This document shows positions 1 to 10,376 of a stretch of DNA of 64,000 nt, in pieces. The stretch is from Anastrepha obliqua (lineage: Eukaryota; Arthropoda; Insecta; Diptera; Tephritidae). The notes beneath the pieces were generated by a model, which saw only the letters and a list, made by a program, of their open reading frames with translations, was not told where the DNA came from and ran no database searches. The position numbers and the translations under genes were made by a program. The first letter of the stretch is position 1; each line of letters starts with the position of its first letter. The DNA lies in contig NC_072895.1 in NCBI RefSeq assembly GCF_027943255.1, forward strand, positions 34,756,001 through 34,820,000, given 5' to 3'.

Positions 1-785
1 CTTGCAATTGGTGGATTTGTTTCTTATCATTTAGCTTAGGCGTCGCACCAACACACTCAAAAATCTCTGAGCAGAAACGAAATGTTAAAAGCCAGCTATG
101 TACTTATGTATAGGTGAATTCGCATAAAGGTATGAATAATATGTATTAAATTTCCCTACAGTAAATGCGACTAGCTCCAAACTAGACCGAAACTAGCTGA
201 TTTTCATGTGGGTCAGCCCGCACTTTAGAAAGTTATGGAGACGAAATCTATAATGGCAGAGTACATCGGTTGGCATGTGTGTACCGTTTTGTAATATGCC
301 ATCAGTTTATTAATAAAACTACTTTTCAGCTCACCCATATCTATCTAAATAAACAGGGACTCTGCAAAGAGTGGACTTTTGAAATGAATTTCTAAGCGAG
401 TGTTGGTGCAAGGTGGAGTTGGTGCAAAGAATTCAGAAGGTATGACCAAGTTCAGACTGTTACCGGCTCTCAGCGAATTGGAAACAATCAGCTGATTGGT
501 TATGACAGCAATTTGAGATTGTATTGGTGATATACGCAAAAAAATCAACACAGTCATTGACTTCTTCATCGTCTGAACAACGACTGATTGAACGAGTGTG
601 TGAATACGTGTGAAATAAGCGGGCAGAATTCTATTGCCGGGAACCCGTTGACGTGGTTGCTTGCACGACGAAGTTGCTTGCACAATTTTGTTTTTCACCA
701 TAGCAGATTGACCAAACCTGGTAATCTATCTTCCTTGAGTAAGTGGAGCGATTTACTTATCTGACCTACATACTCAACGAGTGTT
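1..785. other. No gene recognised
   Basis: AT-rich sequence. A 118-codon minus-strand frame (345-701, start MVKNKIVQATSSCKQ) has no recognisable domain, and I do not accept it as a gene. Confidence 0.5.
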
Positions 786-996
786 GTTGTAGCAGCAGAA
801 ACATTCCCCATGCATATACGAGGAATGCTGCTGAAGTGACAGTCCTTATTTATATATAACTGACGCTTACACCCTCTTCCTATTTGTGAAGTGCGTCTCG
901 ATGTTGTTCCTTCCCGAAGTGGCAGTCCTTGGCCGGATATAAAACCGGGCGTTCAGGTTACGTAGAATCGACTGTCGTGGGAACGAATCTTTGCTA
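786..996 (-). repeat. CAA-tailed repeat copy split by a SINE
   Basis: The two halves (786-847 and 918-996) together give the repeat: gttgttgtagcagcagaaac, then the SINE, then ggccggatataaaaccgggc and gtagaatcgactgtcgtggg. The SINE fragment at 848-917 was inserted later. Confidence 0.65.
848..917 (-). mobile_element. 70 bp SINE 3' fragment with target-site duplication
   Basis: On the minus strand: ggaacaacatcgagacgca, cttcacaaataggaagagg and gtgtaagcgtcagttatata, the 3' end of the SINE family. It splits a CAA-tailed repeat and is flanked by agtgacagtcctt (835-847) and agtggcagtcctt (918-930), a 13-base duplication with one change. Confidence 0.8.
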
Positions 997-1974
997 CCTG
1001 GGAGACTTGAAAAAAAAAGTTCTAGACTCAGAACGCTGTACTTACAGCTATTTTTTCGGAGAGTCAGGACAGGTTAAGAGCTCTTGGCTCAACTACAGCT
1101 ACTTGGGACCTGTATTTCATGAATTTGGCTCGCAAATATAACGTTGTTGGATTCATTGGAAGTAACGAATTGCCCATTAGGCTACGGTTTCATCGGTGGT
1201 AGTGAATTTTACTCGACGCGAACTCGCACGAGTGAGGTGGTTCTAGTACACAGGTTGTATACTTCTTAGCTATCTATGAACTTTAACTTTGCGCTAAGTA
1301 GTAAAGAGCAGTCCACTTTTAAAAAGATGGCTATCTTTGGAATATTCAAAATGCCAGAAAGTGAAATATTTGTATTAAAAATTTCGTTTTTAAGGCGCAA
1401 ATATGTTATGAAGCACACTAAAATAGACGACATACATGATGAAAAAGTTCCCGGAACAACACCCAGGTGACGCTGATTTGAGTTGTATGTTTTTAGATGG
1501 CCATATCTGTGATTAACATTCCTACCTATATTTATCACCATTGCTTAAAACAATTTGTAAAAGTTACGCCGTCTTATGTATGATAAATCTTCCTCTGAAC
1601 ACATTCTATTTTTTACAGTTTTAAAAATGGATTTGAATTTGCAACAATTAATTTGTATTAAATTATGCGGTATTGTGCGGATTCAATGGGGAGAAACTAA
1701 AGCCACTTTGTTTGCCAGAATATGAAGTAGAAACACCATTGGTACTAATTGGGGCGGAGCGTATCCTCTTAAAAAATATTTGTTGCAGCCATTTCTCAAA
1801 ATTAGTTTAACCGACGATAAAATGAAATGAAAAAAAAACTATTAAAATCAGAGAAGAATATAGAGTACGCTTTTGGGCACTTAACCAACAAGTGGCGAAT
1901 TTTCGGGAAGGTAATTGAGAAAAATGTTGGCACGGCTAATAATATGAAAAAATATTATTTGTATGTCTGTTGTT
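997..1974. other. No gene recognised; short repeat piece at 1178-1235
   Basis: ggctacggtttcatcggtgg followed by gaattttactcgac is a piece of a repeat that also occurs inverted at 4600-4665 (near ccaccgaaaccatagcctta). Nothing else is recognised. Confidence 0.4.
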
Positions 1975-2023
1975 TTTTTCGCCCCTCGGCAGGCAATGGA
2001 AAACCTTCGAGTTTATTTTTGCC
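1975..2023 (+). repeat. SINE body fragment
   Basis: tcgcccctcggcaggcaatg followed by gaaaaccttcgagtttattt is the middle of the SINE family. No head or tail is present. Confidence 0.55.
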
Positions 2024-2257
2024 TTGTACTCCTGGAAAAGTTAAGCCCCAAACAAATATGTACAAAAGTACGACCCATGAAATTTTTTTATAAATAGTTT
2101 CATATATAATATTATTCAGAACTTCAAACAAAAACAAACATTTTATTCAGATGTATATCTTTAAATAATTAATGAAAATTCTTAAACTAAATTAACAAAA
2201 CTTCAAATAAAATACATAGATAGATAAGTAAGTTTTGAAGAGATCTTAAGCCCCAAT

Positions 2258-3930
2258 TGTCTAAGATGACTTACAAGACTCGCATACAAAAATAGCTTGC
2301 CGTTTAGGGAGGCATTTATTGTGTGCCCAAACTAAATCGCATTGTAAACACGATAGCCATGTTGGGTTGCCATCGTCAATCTCAAATAGTTATTACAAAA
2401 ACCAAGCACCGTGTCATTACTAGGTGGAGCCTCTATCCAAGGGTCTTCATCTGAACTCGGCAGCTGCAAACTTTCTTCAGATTCGCTCGAAGAACTTTCC
2501 CTATTTGGTTTTCTACGCTTCTTACCGCTACGGGATTTAAGTGGTTTATTCTTTCGCTTCTCGACATTTCTTATGATCTCCTCCAAAGATGCTTTGTATG
2601 GCGATGTTGTTAAACCGTCGCAGCAGATCGTTTACCTCTGGAGCTACTATAGTAGGCTGTTTTATTTTCGACGGTGGTGAGATCTCCCAAGGTGTTATAA
2701 ATTTGCTCATAATTGCGCTACTAGTATTGGCGATCGGTTCTTCTAAGTTTGCTTGCATAGAAGCTTCTTCTTGAAATCGATCTTCTCTTTCAGCGGTGAA
2801 ATCGGCTTCTTGGAATATATGTTTATCAAAAGGATAAATTCCAGTACACTTAAACCCATTTATTGCTATCTGAGCTGTTTGAAGCTTAATATATGCTTTT
2901 GAGAACAAATCAACAACGTCGCATTAGGTTATTTTTTGGCCTTGTTCTCTCATATGTCTTCTTATTTCGTCATTATAATACGTTTTAAGTGGCACCATAA
3001 ACTATTTATCGAAAGGTTGCATCTTGTCGGTACAATGCGGTGGTAAAGATATAATAACAACACCATTTAGACGAGCTTTGTTAAGAACCTCAATATTTCG
3101 CGTGTGACTATAGTGGCCGTCTAAAATGAGCAGCACTGGGTTTTCCTTCGAAGGATTTTTGAACCGTAGGAAATGATCAAACCATTTAGTGAATATTGGT
3201 ATTTGTATCCAGATAGATTGATATATGGCAAGAAAAATCGGAGCCGGGAGCGGCATGTCTCATTAACAGTGGAGAAGTTTTTTTCTGGGAAAAATAAAAA
3301 AGGGTGGAACAAAAGCCCTCCCTGCACTCATACAGTTCACCACGGTAATGAGTGATTCTCATTCCGCTGACGTCATACATCCAATTTGCCTTTTTCCTTT
3401 CGCCGCCAAAATTTTTGGCTGCCTACCTTGAACAATAGACTATCCGGTCTCGTCCACATTCCATAATCGCGTTGGAGCGAGATTATACTTTTCGTACTCG
3501 TTCTCCAATAAACTATAAAACTTGTTAACACTTGCCACATTAAATCCTTTAACCCTAGCCATTGAGGTTCCTGTCGCACTTCGTAGGCTTATTTCAGGCT
3601 TGTGCCTTTTTAGAAGGCCATATAACCAATCCTTACCCACGCATTCCTTTATCAAAGAAAATGAGTTGTCAATATGGTTTCGCTTCGCTATTTGAAACGC
3701 AAGAGAGCGGATATCACTGCGAGTGAGTCCCCAAAATCGCGACTCCATACCCTTAACATACTTTACTAATTCCATTTCTAAATCTGGGTTAATTACGGGT
3801 TTACGTCCTAATGGCGTGTTCAAAATATCGTCTATAGATCAGTCACTGCGAGCGGCTCTTTGCAACGTTGCAAATGGCACACAAAATGTTTTTGAAGCCA
3901 AGAGTATGCCTATCTTTTCCCCTCTCACAG
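2258..3930 (-). pseudogene. pogo/Tigger-type transposase remnant (CENP-B HTH plus DDE domain)
   Basis: A pogo-superfamily transposase can be followed along the minus strand in several frames. A psq-type helix-turn-helix (SKTFCVPFATLQRAARSD, then a stop) lies near 3900-3840. The CENP-B type domain (LGRKPVINPDLEMELVKYV to KDWLYGLLKRHKPEISLR) lies at 3823-3590. The DDE domain follows: LWNVDETG (first D) near 3445, VLLILDGHYSHTRN (second D) near 3120 and PHCTDKMQPFDK (third D) near 3010. Then come NGFKCTGIYPFDKHIF near 2830 and a cysteine-rich tail WAHNKCLPKRQAIFVCESC near 2270-2325. Frameshifts near 3440, 3380, 3186 and 3000 and at least one stop kill it. Terminal repeats were not identified. 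Confidence 0.75.
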
Positions 3931-5229
3931 CTAAATAAAATATAGCAAATTACATCATTTTTTTTGGTGCCAATGGGTTGTACCTTTAATATAATATGGT
4001 ATATCACATTAGGCGAATTTAACTTTTTCAAATTGAATTTGATTTTAAAAATTCCACATAATTTTTATTGAAAACTTACCTGATCTATAGCTAAATAGAC
4101 TCGCGTTAATGGAAAAGTAACTATTCTTTTAAAAAAAATTTGTGTTAAATTCTAAGCGCTCGGTTTGCAAAGTACGCACTTAAATTATTACGACCGCATC
4201 ACTCAATGACATTTTTCGCAATGAGAGCAAATGAAGCATTCGTCAGCATGTATAATTCTGTTGCAGCGGTTTTTCCCCCGTTAAGCATATTTTCAACAAA
4301 AAGTTCTTGTTGAAACATGTATAGTTCAGAAAATAAGCGGGTATATCACATTACCCTCCCATATCACAATACCCGAAGTTACTCTATACTTTCGAAATAT
4401 CGAAAAAAGTCGATTTTTTTTTAATTTTACATGGACTTCCCCCCTTAAGAACAAATTCAATACAACTTAAAAAGATTGGCTTCAATTCGCTACATTCGCG
4501 CAATTTCAAAATGACGGAAATTTGAATCGCGCGCTTTCGCTAAATTTGTGCGAATAAAAATCCATTTTCATCGACCGCACCAAATCAAATGCGGGCATTA
4601 CCAAAAATTTGCGAAGTCGCGCAAGTAAAATTCGCTGCCACCGAAACCATAGCCTTAAGCTAACCCGAAATACGAAATAATTTTATTAATAATACTTTTA
4701 ATATTTTAGCCAACTTTTCATTAATAATCAAATATCAAATATATTTGAATTGTGCATTCAAATAAAATGTAGAGGAATTGAGCAAACACTAAAAAAAAAT
4801 TTATCACACATATTCGTAAACAAAGCATTAGGTTCCTATTAAAATGTATTTTAATTTTTCATATTTAATTAAACCTTGCTGAGACTTAGTCTGATTTATT
4901 TATTTTTATGTTGAAGATACAATACTACAACCTTAAGACCTATTATGTCTCCTTCCAGGATTTGGATGATGCCTTTTAATTATACTTTCGAGCAGAACTT
5001 TAGTATGAACTCTAAGTTCTTGTAATTCATCATGCCGCCCTTTATTATGAAGAAGGTCACCCAGTATTCTTTTGCATTTGCGCAGCGGTGTACTGCAATC
5101 TTACAAATGCGCTTAAAGTTTCATTCCACCAGTTTTTTTAGGCAATTTTCAAGTTATTCTAATGTAAGCCCATGCAATATTCAAAGCGTTTCGGTTGTGA
5201 TAGCCCAAAAATGCTGTGGAGTCTTCAAT
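3931..5229. other. Non-coding, repeat-like DNA
   Basis: The region 4478-4670 is rich in gcgaa/ttcgc motifs and ends with the gaattttact/ggctatggtttc piece shared with 1178-1235, so it is probably a MITE whose termini I could not define. The rest is AT rich without signal. Confidence 0.4.
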
Positions 5230-5830
5230 CCGGGTTGAATACGCTATTATAGTTCACTAGGAGCTGCCTTGTTCCAGGTGGACAGTCCATGGACCAAGGC
5301 TTCTGGACCACCATAGAAGGCGTTGGTCTGAGTTGAAATCCTGCACAGTAACTAGGTACGTTGTGAAAGAACTAAGCTGAAAGTTAGCGACCTTTCTCTT
5401 AAAACTTAGTAAGAAGGATCTGAGAGTACTGATGGGTGTAATCACAGGGCGCAACGGCTGTGGTCGGCATGTGACTACCGTGGGAATCATTGGCAACCCA
5501 AAATGCCTATCCTGTCTTGAGAATGAGGACACTGCAGAGCATTTTCTCTGAAGCTATCCGGCGTTTTCTAGAATCAGACTTACGCTGATAAAGTTCATAC
5601 TCTTCCTCTTCCGGATCGCTTAAGATTCATCAATAAATCCAAAAGACTTGCGGAAGAGTGACCTCGACCTAATTTTTCCATCTTACCATCCATATTGTAT
5701 CTTTCCTGTCTCTCTATTCTTTCTACTGTAATCTATCCGCATGTAGCACAATGGTCTTCCTCACTGAATGTTTGGATTTGTCCAACTGCCCACAAATCTA
5801 ATATAATCTGATCTAACCGCCACTTAAAGA
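5230..5830 (+). mobile_element. Non-LTR retrotransposon 3' remnant (C-terminal zinc knuckle)
   Basis: The plus strand reads DLRVLMGVITGRNGCGRHVT, TVGIIGNPKCLSCLENEDTA and EHFL, then a stop and SYPAFSRIRLT. The C-x-x-C...H pattern after the T-G-x-N motif is the C-terminal end of the pol protein in RNase-H-bearing non-LTR elements. The minus-strand open frame over the same bases is a shadow. Confidence 0.6.
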
Positions 5831-5964
5831 ATCCCAACTTGATTGGTTATGCCCATCGGGTTAAGCTTTTTAAAGTACTCCATCACCAGTTTCGATCTGT
5901 AGCTCTAGCGCTGTTAGCCTAAATTGTAATCGAGTTATAATTTTAAACTTGATTTTTTTCAATA

Positions 5965-6258
5965 AATAAATATTTGACGCCTACACTTCTGTTAGATGTT
6001 TGGCCGAGCTCCTCCTCCTATTTATGTAAGCGTCTTGTTATTGTTCCACAAATGAAGCCGCCTCTGAATGGCAAATGGTTTTTTATGAGAAGCTTTTTCA
6101 AGGCAGAAATACATTCGAAGGTTTGCCATTGCCAGCCAAGGGGCGGCCGTTATTAAACAAAACTGTTTCTTTCATTTTACTGATTTATTCACGGAAATTC
6201 GAACCTACGCACTCCCGAATGGTCGTCAAGCACCAACCCATTCGGCTGCGCGGACGCC
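5965..6258 (-). mobile_element. tRNA-derived SINE, full-length copy
   Basis: Read on the minus strand the head is tRNA-like: GCAGCCGAATGGGTTGG (box A) and GGTTCGAATTTCC (box B), 35 bases apart. The body carries the family marks ggcaatggcaaacct-type, tgccttgaaaaagc-type and the gtgtaggcgtcaaat tail followed by AT-rich repeat. It is one of the best-preserved heads in the window. Confidence 0.8.
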
Positions 6259-7375
6259 TTTTGTACTACTTATAAAGTTAAGTTATTCCTAAACAAATTT
6301 CGTTTCGCCTCCGCCTCAAAATAGCTTACTAACTTCATTACTATTTTTAGATTGATGACAACGCTTTACACCAAAATAGGTCTGGACCAAAACTTTCTGA
6401 AACAGTTTTCTCAAATATTGTAATACTTATTTTTTAATATGGTACAGTCCATCAATCCAGCCTTATGTCAATTCCCTGCATTGTAAAAGTTTCCTCTCTT
6501 ACTCTTTATTTGGTTGAAAATCCTCAATATTTTTTTAAATAATTTATAATGATTAAAATCGGCATCCAGAATTTTCGGCACGTGAATAACAGCGCGAAAC
6601 CTGTATGCCGCTAATGTCATGATTATTACTAATATTTACATACATACGCACGAATACGAATACTCGTATGTATGTATGTAATAGAACAAACAAACAAATT
6701 TGACTAACTAAGCACACACAAAGTCATGCATTTTAGATATAAAAATAGTAGATACCTACCGCAGCATTCAGATGCGAAAAATTCTTAGTGATGTCCATCT
6801 GAGGCGAGGTAGAGTATAAACAATATTGCACATGTCAAAACTCTGCTTACATAACCTACGAACCGTTCCCTTTACTGAGAGGTTGAATCGTTTTAATCTT
6901 TGATAAAACAGAATTGCACCTTAGGCGAGGATTCATACACTTGGAGATATTTTGTATTATTTGCTTATTACGAAAATACTATATTATGTATGTAGCTGCA
7001 ATATGTTCGATTTTAATTTTGGTGCGTGACTACAAACTTGTTGGCCCATTATGCACCAATATCAAATGAGCGAAACAGCAAAGATGATAGATTACAAGGT
7101 TTGACCATCCGAAGCAAAATTGTGAAAGTAAATTTGGCTGTCACGTCATAGGGGATTGGGCAGAGAGAAAGACGAATGAAATGAATGCAAAATGTGTAAA
7201 GTGAGGTTAGTTGAATGAGTGCCTCGTTTTAAAAAGCTTCTGGCCAAAGCTATACACCGTTTGGGATGGCATACAACTAAATATAAATCGCTGCATTTTT
7301 AAAACAAAATCACAAATTGAAGATGCTCAACAAAACACTTAACAAATAATACATTTACTCCTAATGACATATGTC
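6259..7375. other. No gene recognised
   Basis: AT-rich DNA. An ATGT microsatellite (6666-6680) lies near its centre. No ORF or repeat of note. Confidence 0.5.
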
Positions 7376-7640
7376 AGCCCATTAGGTAGAGCCCTTGTTC
7401 GAAACCCAGTGCGGGCTGAAACACCAAATGAAAGAAAAGGGTTTTTTTTCTAATAACAGTCGTCCCTCAGCAGGTAATGGCAGGTCTACGAGTGTATTTC
7501 TGCCATGAAAAAACTCTTCACAAAAAACTATCTGCCGTTCGCAGACGGCATAAAATTGTAAGTCATTCCATTTGTGGAAGAACATAAAGACGCACATCCC
7601 AAATTAAAGGAGGAGCTCAGCCTAACATCTAACAGAGATT
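7376..7640 (+). mobile_element. tRNA-derived SINE copy
   Basis: Box B reads ttgttcgaaaccc; box A is eroded. The body and 3' part are present: ctgccatgaaaaaactc, ctatctgccgttcgcagac, catttgtggaagaacat and aaaggaggagctcagcc. Confidence 0.7.
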
Positions 7641-7689
7641 TACATATGTAAATATAAATTATTTGTAAAGGAAGGGCTGTTTTATCTTT

Positions 7690-8330
7690 AAAAACGCTAT
7701 AAAAACTCAGTTAAATCTTTCGTATCATTTCAGCGTAGGAATCATTTCTGAATTGTCGGCCAAAAATCTTTAACGACATCCTACAAAAAGTGTAACGATA
7801 TTAAATCGGCGCTTCGTGGAGTCCAATTAACATCATAAAAGCCAGATTACACAATTAGTGCTCAACAGATCGATTGCTAGCCTGTTGGTAGGGCACGCAG
7901 CGCTAACGTTATTGGCGTCTTCATTTTCGAAGAAAATTCGGACATTAATGCTACCGTTCCAAACGCGTGAGAGTGCGTTGGCTTCTCTATGACTACGAAT
8001 GGATTTTCTTAGCTACAAATGCGTAAACTTGGCTTATTTACAGCGTTGCCGTGATAAAAGTACAACTCATTACAAAATATGAATTTTTGAATAAAATCAC
8101 CTACATTTTTCAGCTGCTCTAAAGCCTTTAATTTCTTAGTTAATTCTGAGTTATAGTACAAGCGAATAAACCGAATTTTTTGTGCGGAATTCCCTCAAGA
8201 AACTGCAACCAATGCTGCTGCTGAGATCTGTAGCAAGGTGATTTTATCGGGCCCACAGCGCCAATATTCTCGGTCAAGCGAATCGGTGGCTTTCAATTAA
8301 CATGCCAATTTTTCAATCTTCGTTGATACG
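7690..8330 (-). pseudogene. Highly decayed Tc3-like transposase remnant
   Basis: Broken minus-strand pieces match the insect Tc3-like family whose members read FSDEAHFWLNGYVNKQN and GPYFFEN. Here FIQKFIFCNELYFYHGNAVN and KPSLRI occur at about 8085-8020, then VRIFFENEDANNVS near 7925. Every conserved motif is substituted and frames change repeatedly. The identification rests on the order and spacing of these motifs. Confidence 0.5.
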
Positions 8331-8497
8331 AGTATGAATTACAATATCCATACACAACGTATTTACATATATTCGTGTATGTAAGTTAAGACATGGGTTA
8401 TGACTTCAAATAAAAGCAGCTGTTTGACAAATTTAAAATTTACATATGTTGTTGATAATTTAAATTTTTCTCAGAGTCGATAAAGATATGTGGCGAC

Positions 8498-8635
8498 CAT
8501 CATAGCCAAATGGATTTGTGCGTGACTAACAATTTGGAAGGCCCGGGTTCAGAAAACGTTTTTCCTAGTAACAGGCGCCAGTCGGCAGTCTATAACAAAC
8601 CTCTGAGTGCATTTTTACCATGAAATAAAAAATAG
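8498..8635 (+). mobile_element. tRNA-derived SINE, 3'-truncated
   Basis: catagccaaatggatttgtg is the box A region and gcccgggttcagaaaa the box B region. The copy stops after accatgaaat, about half way along the family body. The hairpin at 8743 begins about 100 bases further on. Confidence 0.6.
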
Positions 8636-8742
8636 TTAAAAAAAAACTAAAAAACACGCTTTTATTGCTAATCGAACTAAAAAGTAGAAAATAAATTTTA
8701 ATGACAAAGAGACCTATAATGAAGTAATAGCAAATCGAACGA

Positions 8743-8997
8743 TCAGTCATAGTCAACTACCTCAGAACAGAATTATAACAAAAATACAAATATTGTAGAA
8801 TAATTCAAATTAGAGTTAAAAGCGTGGGATGCATTTTGCTTCACTTTCATAACCCTCTGTACATGGGTAGTTGCCAATAGAATGATTGTAATATTTACTA
8901 AATCAAGCATGCCACGCTTTTAACTCTAATTTGAATTATTCTATTTGTATCTTAATTTTTGTTATAATCCTGTTCTTAGGTAGTTGACTATGACTGA
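8743..8997. repeat. Long hairpin-forming inverted repeat (about 90 bp arms)
   Basis: The arm 8743-8832 is repeated inverted at 8908-8997 with only small indels and a few substitutions, around a 75-base loop. The ends are tcagtcatagtcaactacct. No ORF is contained. It is either a foldback transposable element or, if transcribed, a hairpin RNA source. Confidence 0.8.
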
Positions 8998-9500
8998 CAC
9001 AATCAAAACGAGATGTAAAGTTCCAGTTTGGTTTTTTTAGTTCATTTTTGTTGTGAATTGTATTTTAATCGATAAAATTTTATAAATGAAATTATGGTCA
9101 TGATAAATTCCTTCTTTACTTGCCAAAATTTTATTCCGTAAAATAATTTCAAAATTTATGTTTTGATTATTTTATTGTAATTAACAAAATTACATCTTAT
9201 ATGAAAATTGAATAGAGTAAATTTGCGTGTATGAGACTTGTAGTATCTACGCATGTGTAAAGACTATACAAAGTGCGAATACAACTACCCTGAAAACGTG
9301 TTAGCCTTCTATTCGTACTGCAGTGCCGCGTGCCCGAGCAAGTTCGAATTCGAAAGAGTAGGTCGTAGACTCCCGAAATCAGTAAGAGTAACTCGGAGAG
9401 TGCAGGCACACGCAGACCGCGCGTTAGCTCTGTCTTTCTTACTCTTCTACAGAAGATCTAAAAAAGAAAATATTAATCCTGCCTATGCTAATAAGGATAA

Positions 9501-10034
9501 CACAGGCCGACAGCATCTCAGACCCAGAAAACGGACTATATATTTTCGAAGGATTTTGATGCGCTGAATCCAAATCTGGCCTCAGAATTGCTCTATCAGC
9601 TCTGGTTTTCGAGATATCCTAACCTAAAAGTGCAAAAAACACCGTTTTTGCCCATATTTGAGGTTATGTAGCCTTGCAGATGTTTTCTTTCAACAAAATT
9701 AAAGGATAGCATCTTTAAATACAAGCCTTCTTTTTTCAAATGGCGTTGAGTTTGCTCAAATATCATTTTTTTTCGCTGAGATATCGCATTTTGAAATTTT
9801 CATGTTTCTAAATTTTCCTACACCTGAAAATCGATTGAGATAACATAGACATGATATATTCGATTACTAATTTTCTTGAATTGAGTCTTATTTTTCTTAA
9901 AATTTTGTCTCACACCATAAGTGTGCTAATTTACCAAACCCCTACACTATCTAACCCACGGGTACCATAAACCTTCGGAAATATATAGTCTGGTTTCTGG
10001 GTCTGAATGTTGGTTAAATTTTGTCGGCCTGTGT
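9501..10034. mobile_element. MITE with about 55 bp inverted termini
   Basis: The left end (9501-9552: cacaggccgacagcatctc, then cagacccagaaa, then tatatattttcgaagg) is repeated inverted at 9971-10033 with a few substitutions and a small insertion. The centre is AT rich with no ORF. A 104-residue open frame at 9253-9567 overlaps its left edge and is not considered a gene. Confidence 0.7.
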
Positions 10035-10202
10035 AATGGAAAACTTTTATCAAATTATTGCATTGTCATCGGTCCTAGATAGGTATGCAAAATTCCAAGT
10101 CGATCAGATTTTTAGAAGCCAGTGAAAATTAAGCTCAAAGATTCCGTTACATTCATTTATACATACATACATACAACGCGAGCTAATAAAAGCGTGTTAA
10201 AA

Positions 10203-10275
10203 ACAATTTGTGGAACAGCATCAAGACGCACAAGCTCAAATCAGAGAATGGGTGTGTCAATTGTATTCATATACA
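10203..10275 (+). repeat. SINE 3' fragment
   Basis: aatttgtggaacagcatcaa, gacgcacaagctcaaat and gggtgtgtcaattgtattca correspond to the 3' end of the SINE family with internal loss. Confidence 0.5.
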
Positions 10276-10376
10276 TATACTAGGGTACATCACTCTTCAT
10301 TACAAAAAAAATTGGTACTGTTTTTCCAACACAATCATGAAATTTCTTATATTTTAAGACTTCCGCTAAAATAATA

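Noticed and set aside
345..701. 118-codon minus-strand ORF
   Set aside because: It has an ATG start but no recognisable domain or codon signal, and it lies in repeat-rich AT DNA. A chance frame is likelier.
9253..9567. 104-codon plus-strand ORF with several cysteines and arginines
   Set aside because: Its end lies within an inverted-repeat element and it matches no family, so it is probably accidental.
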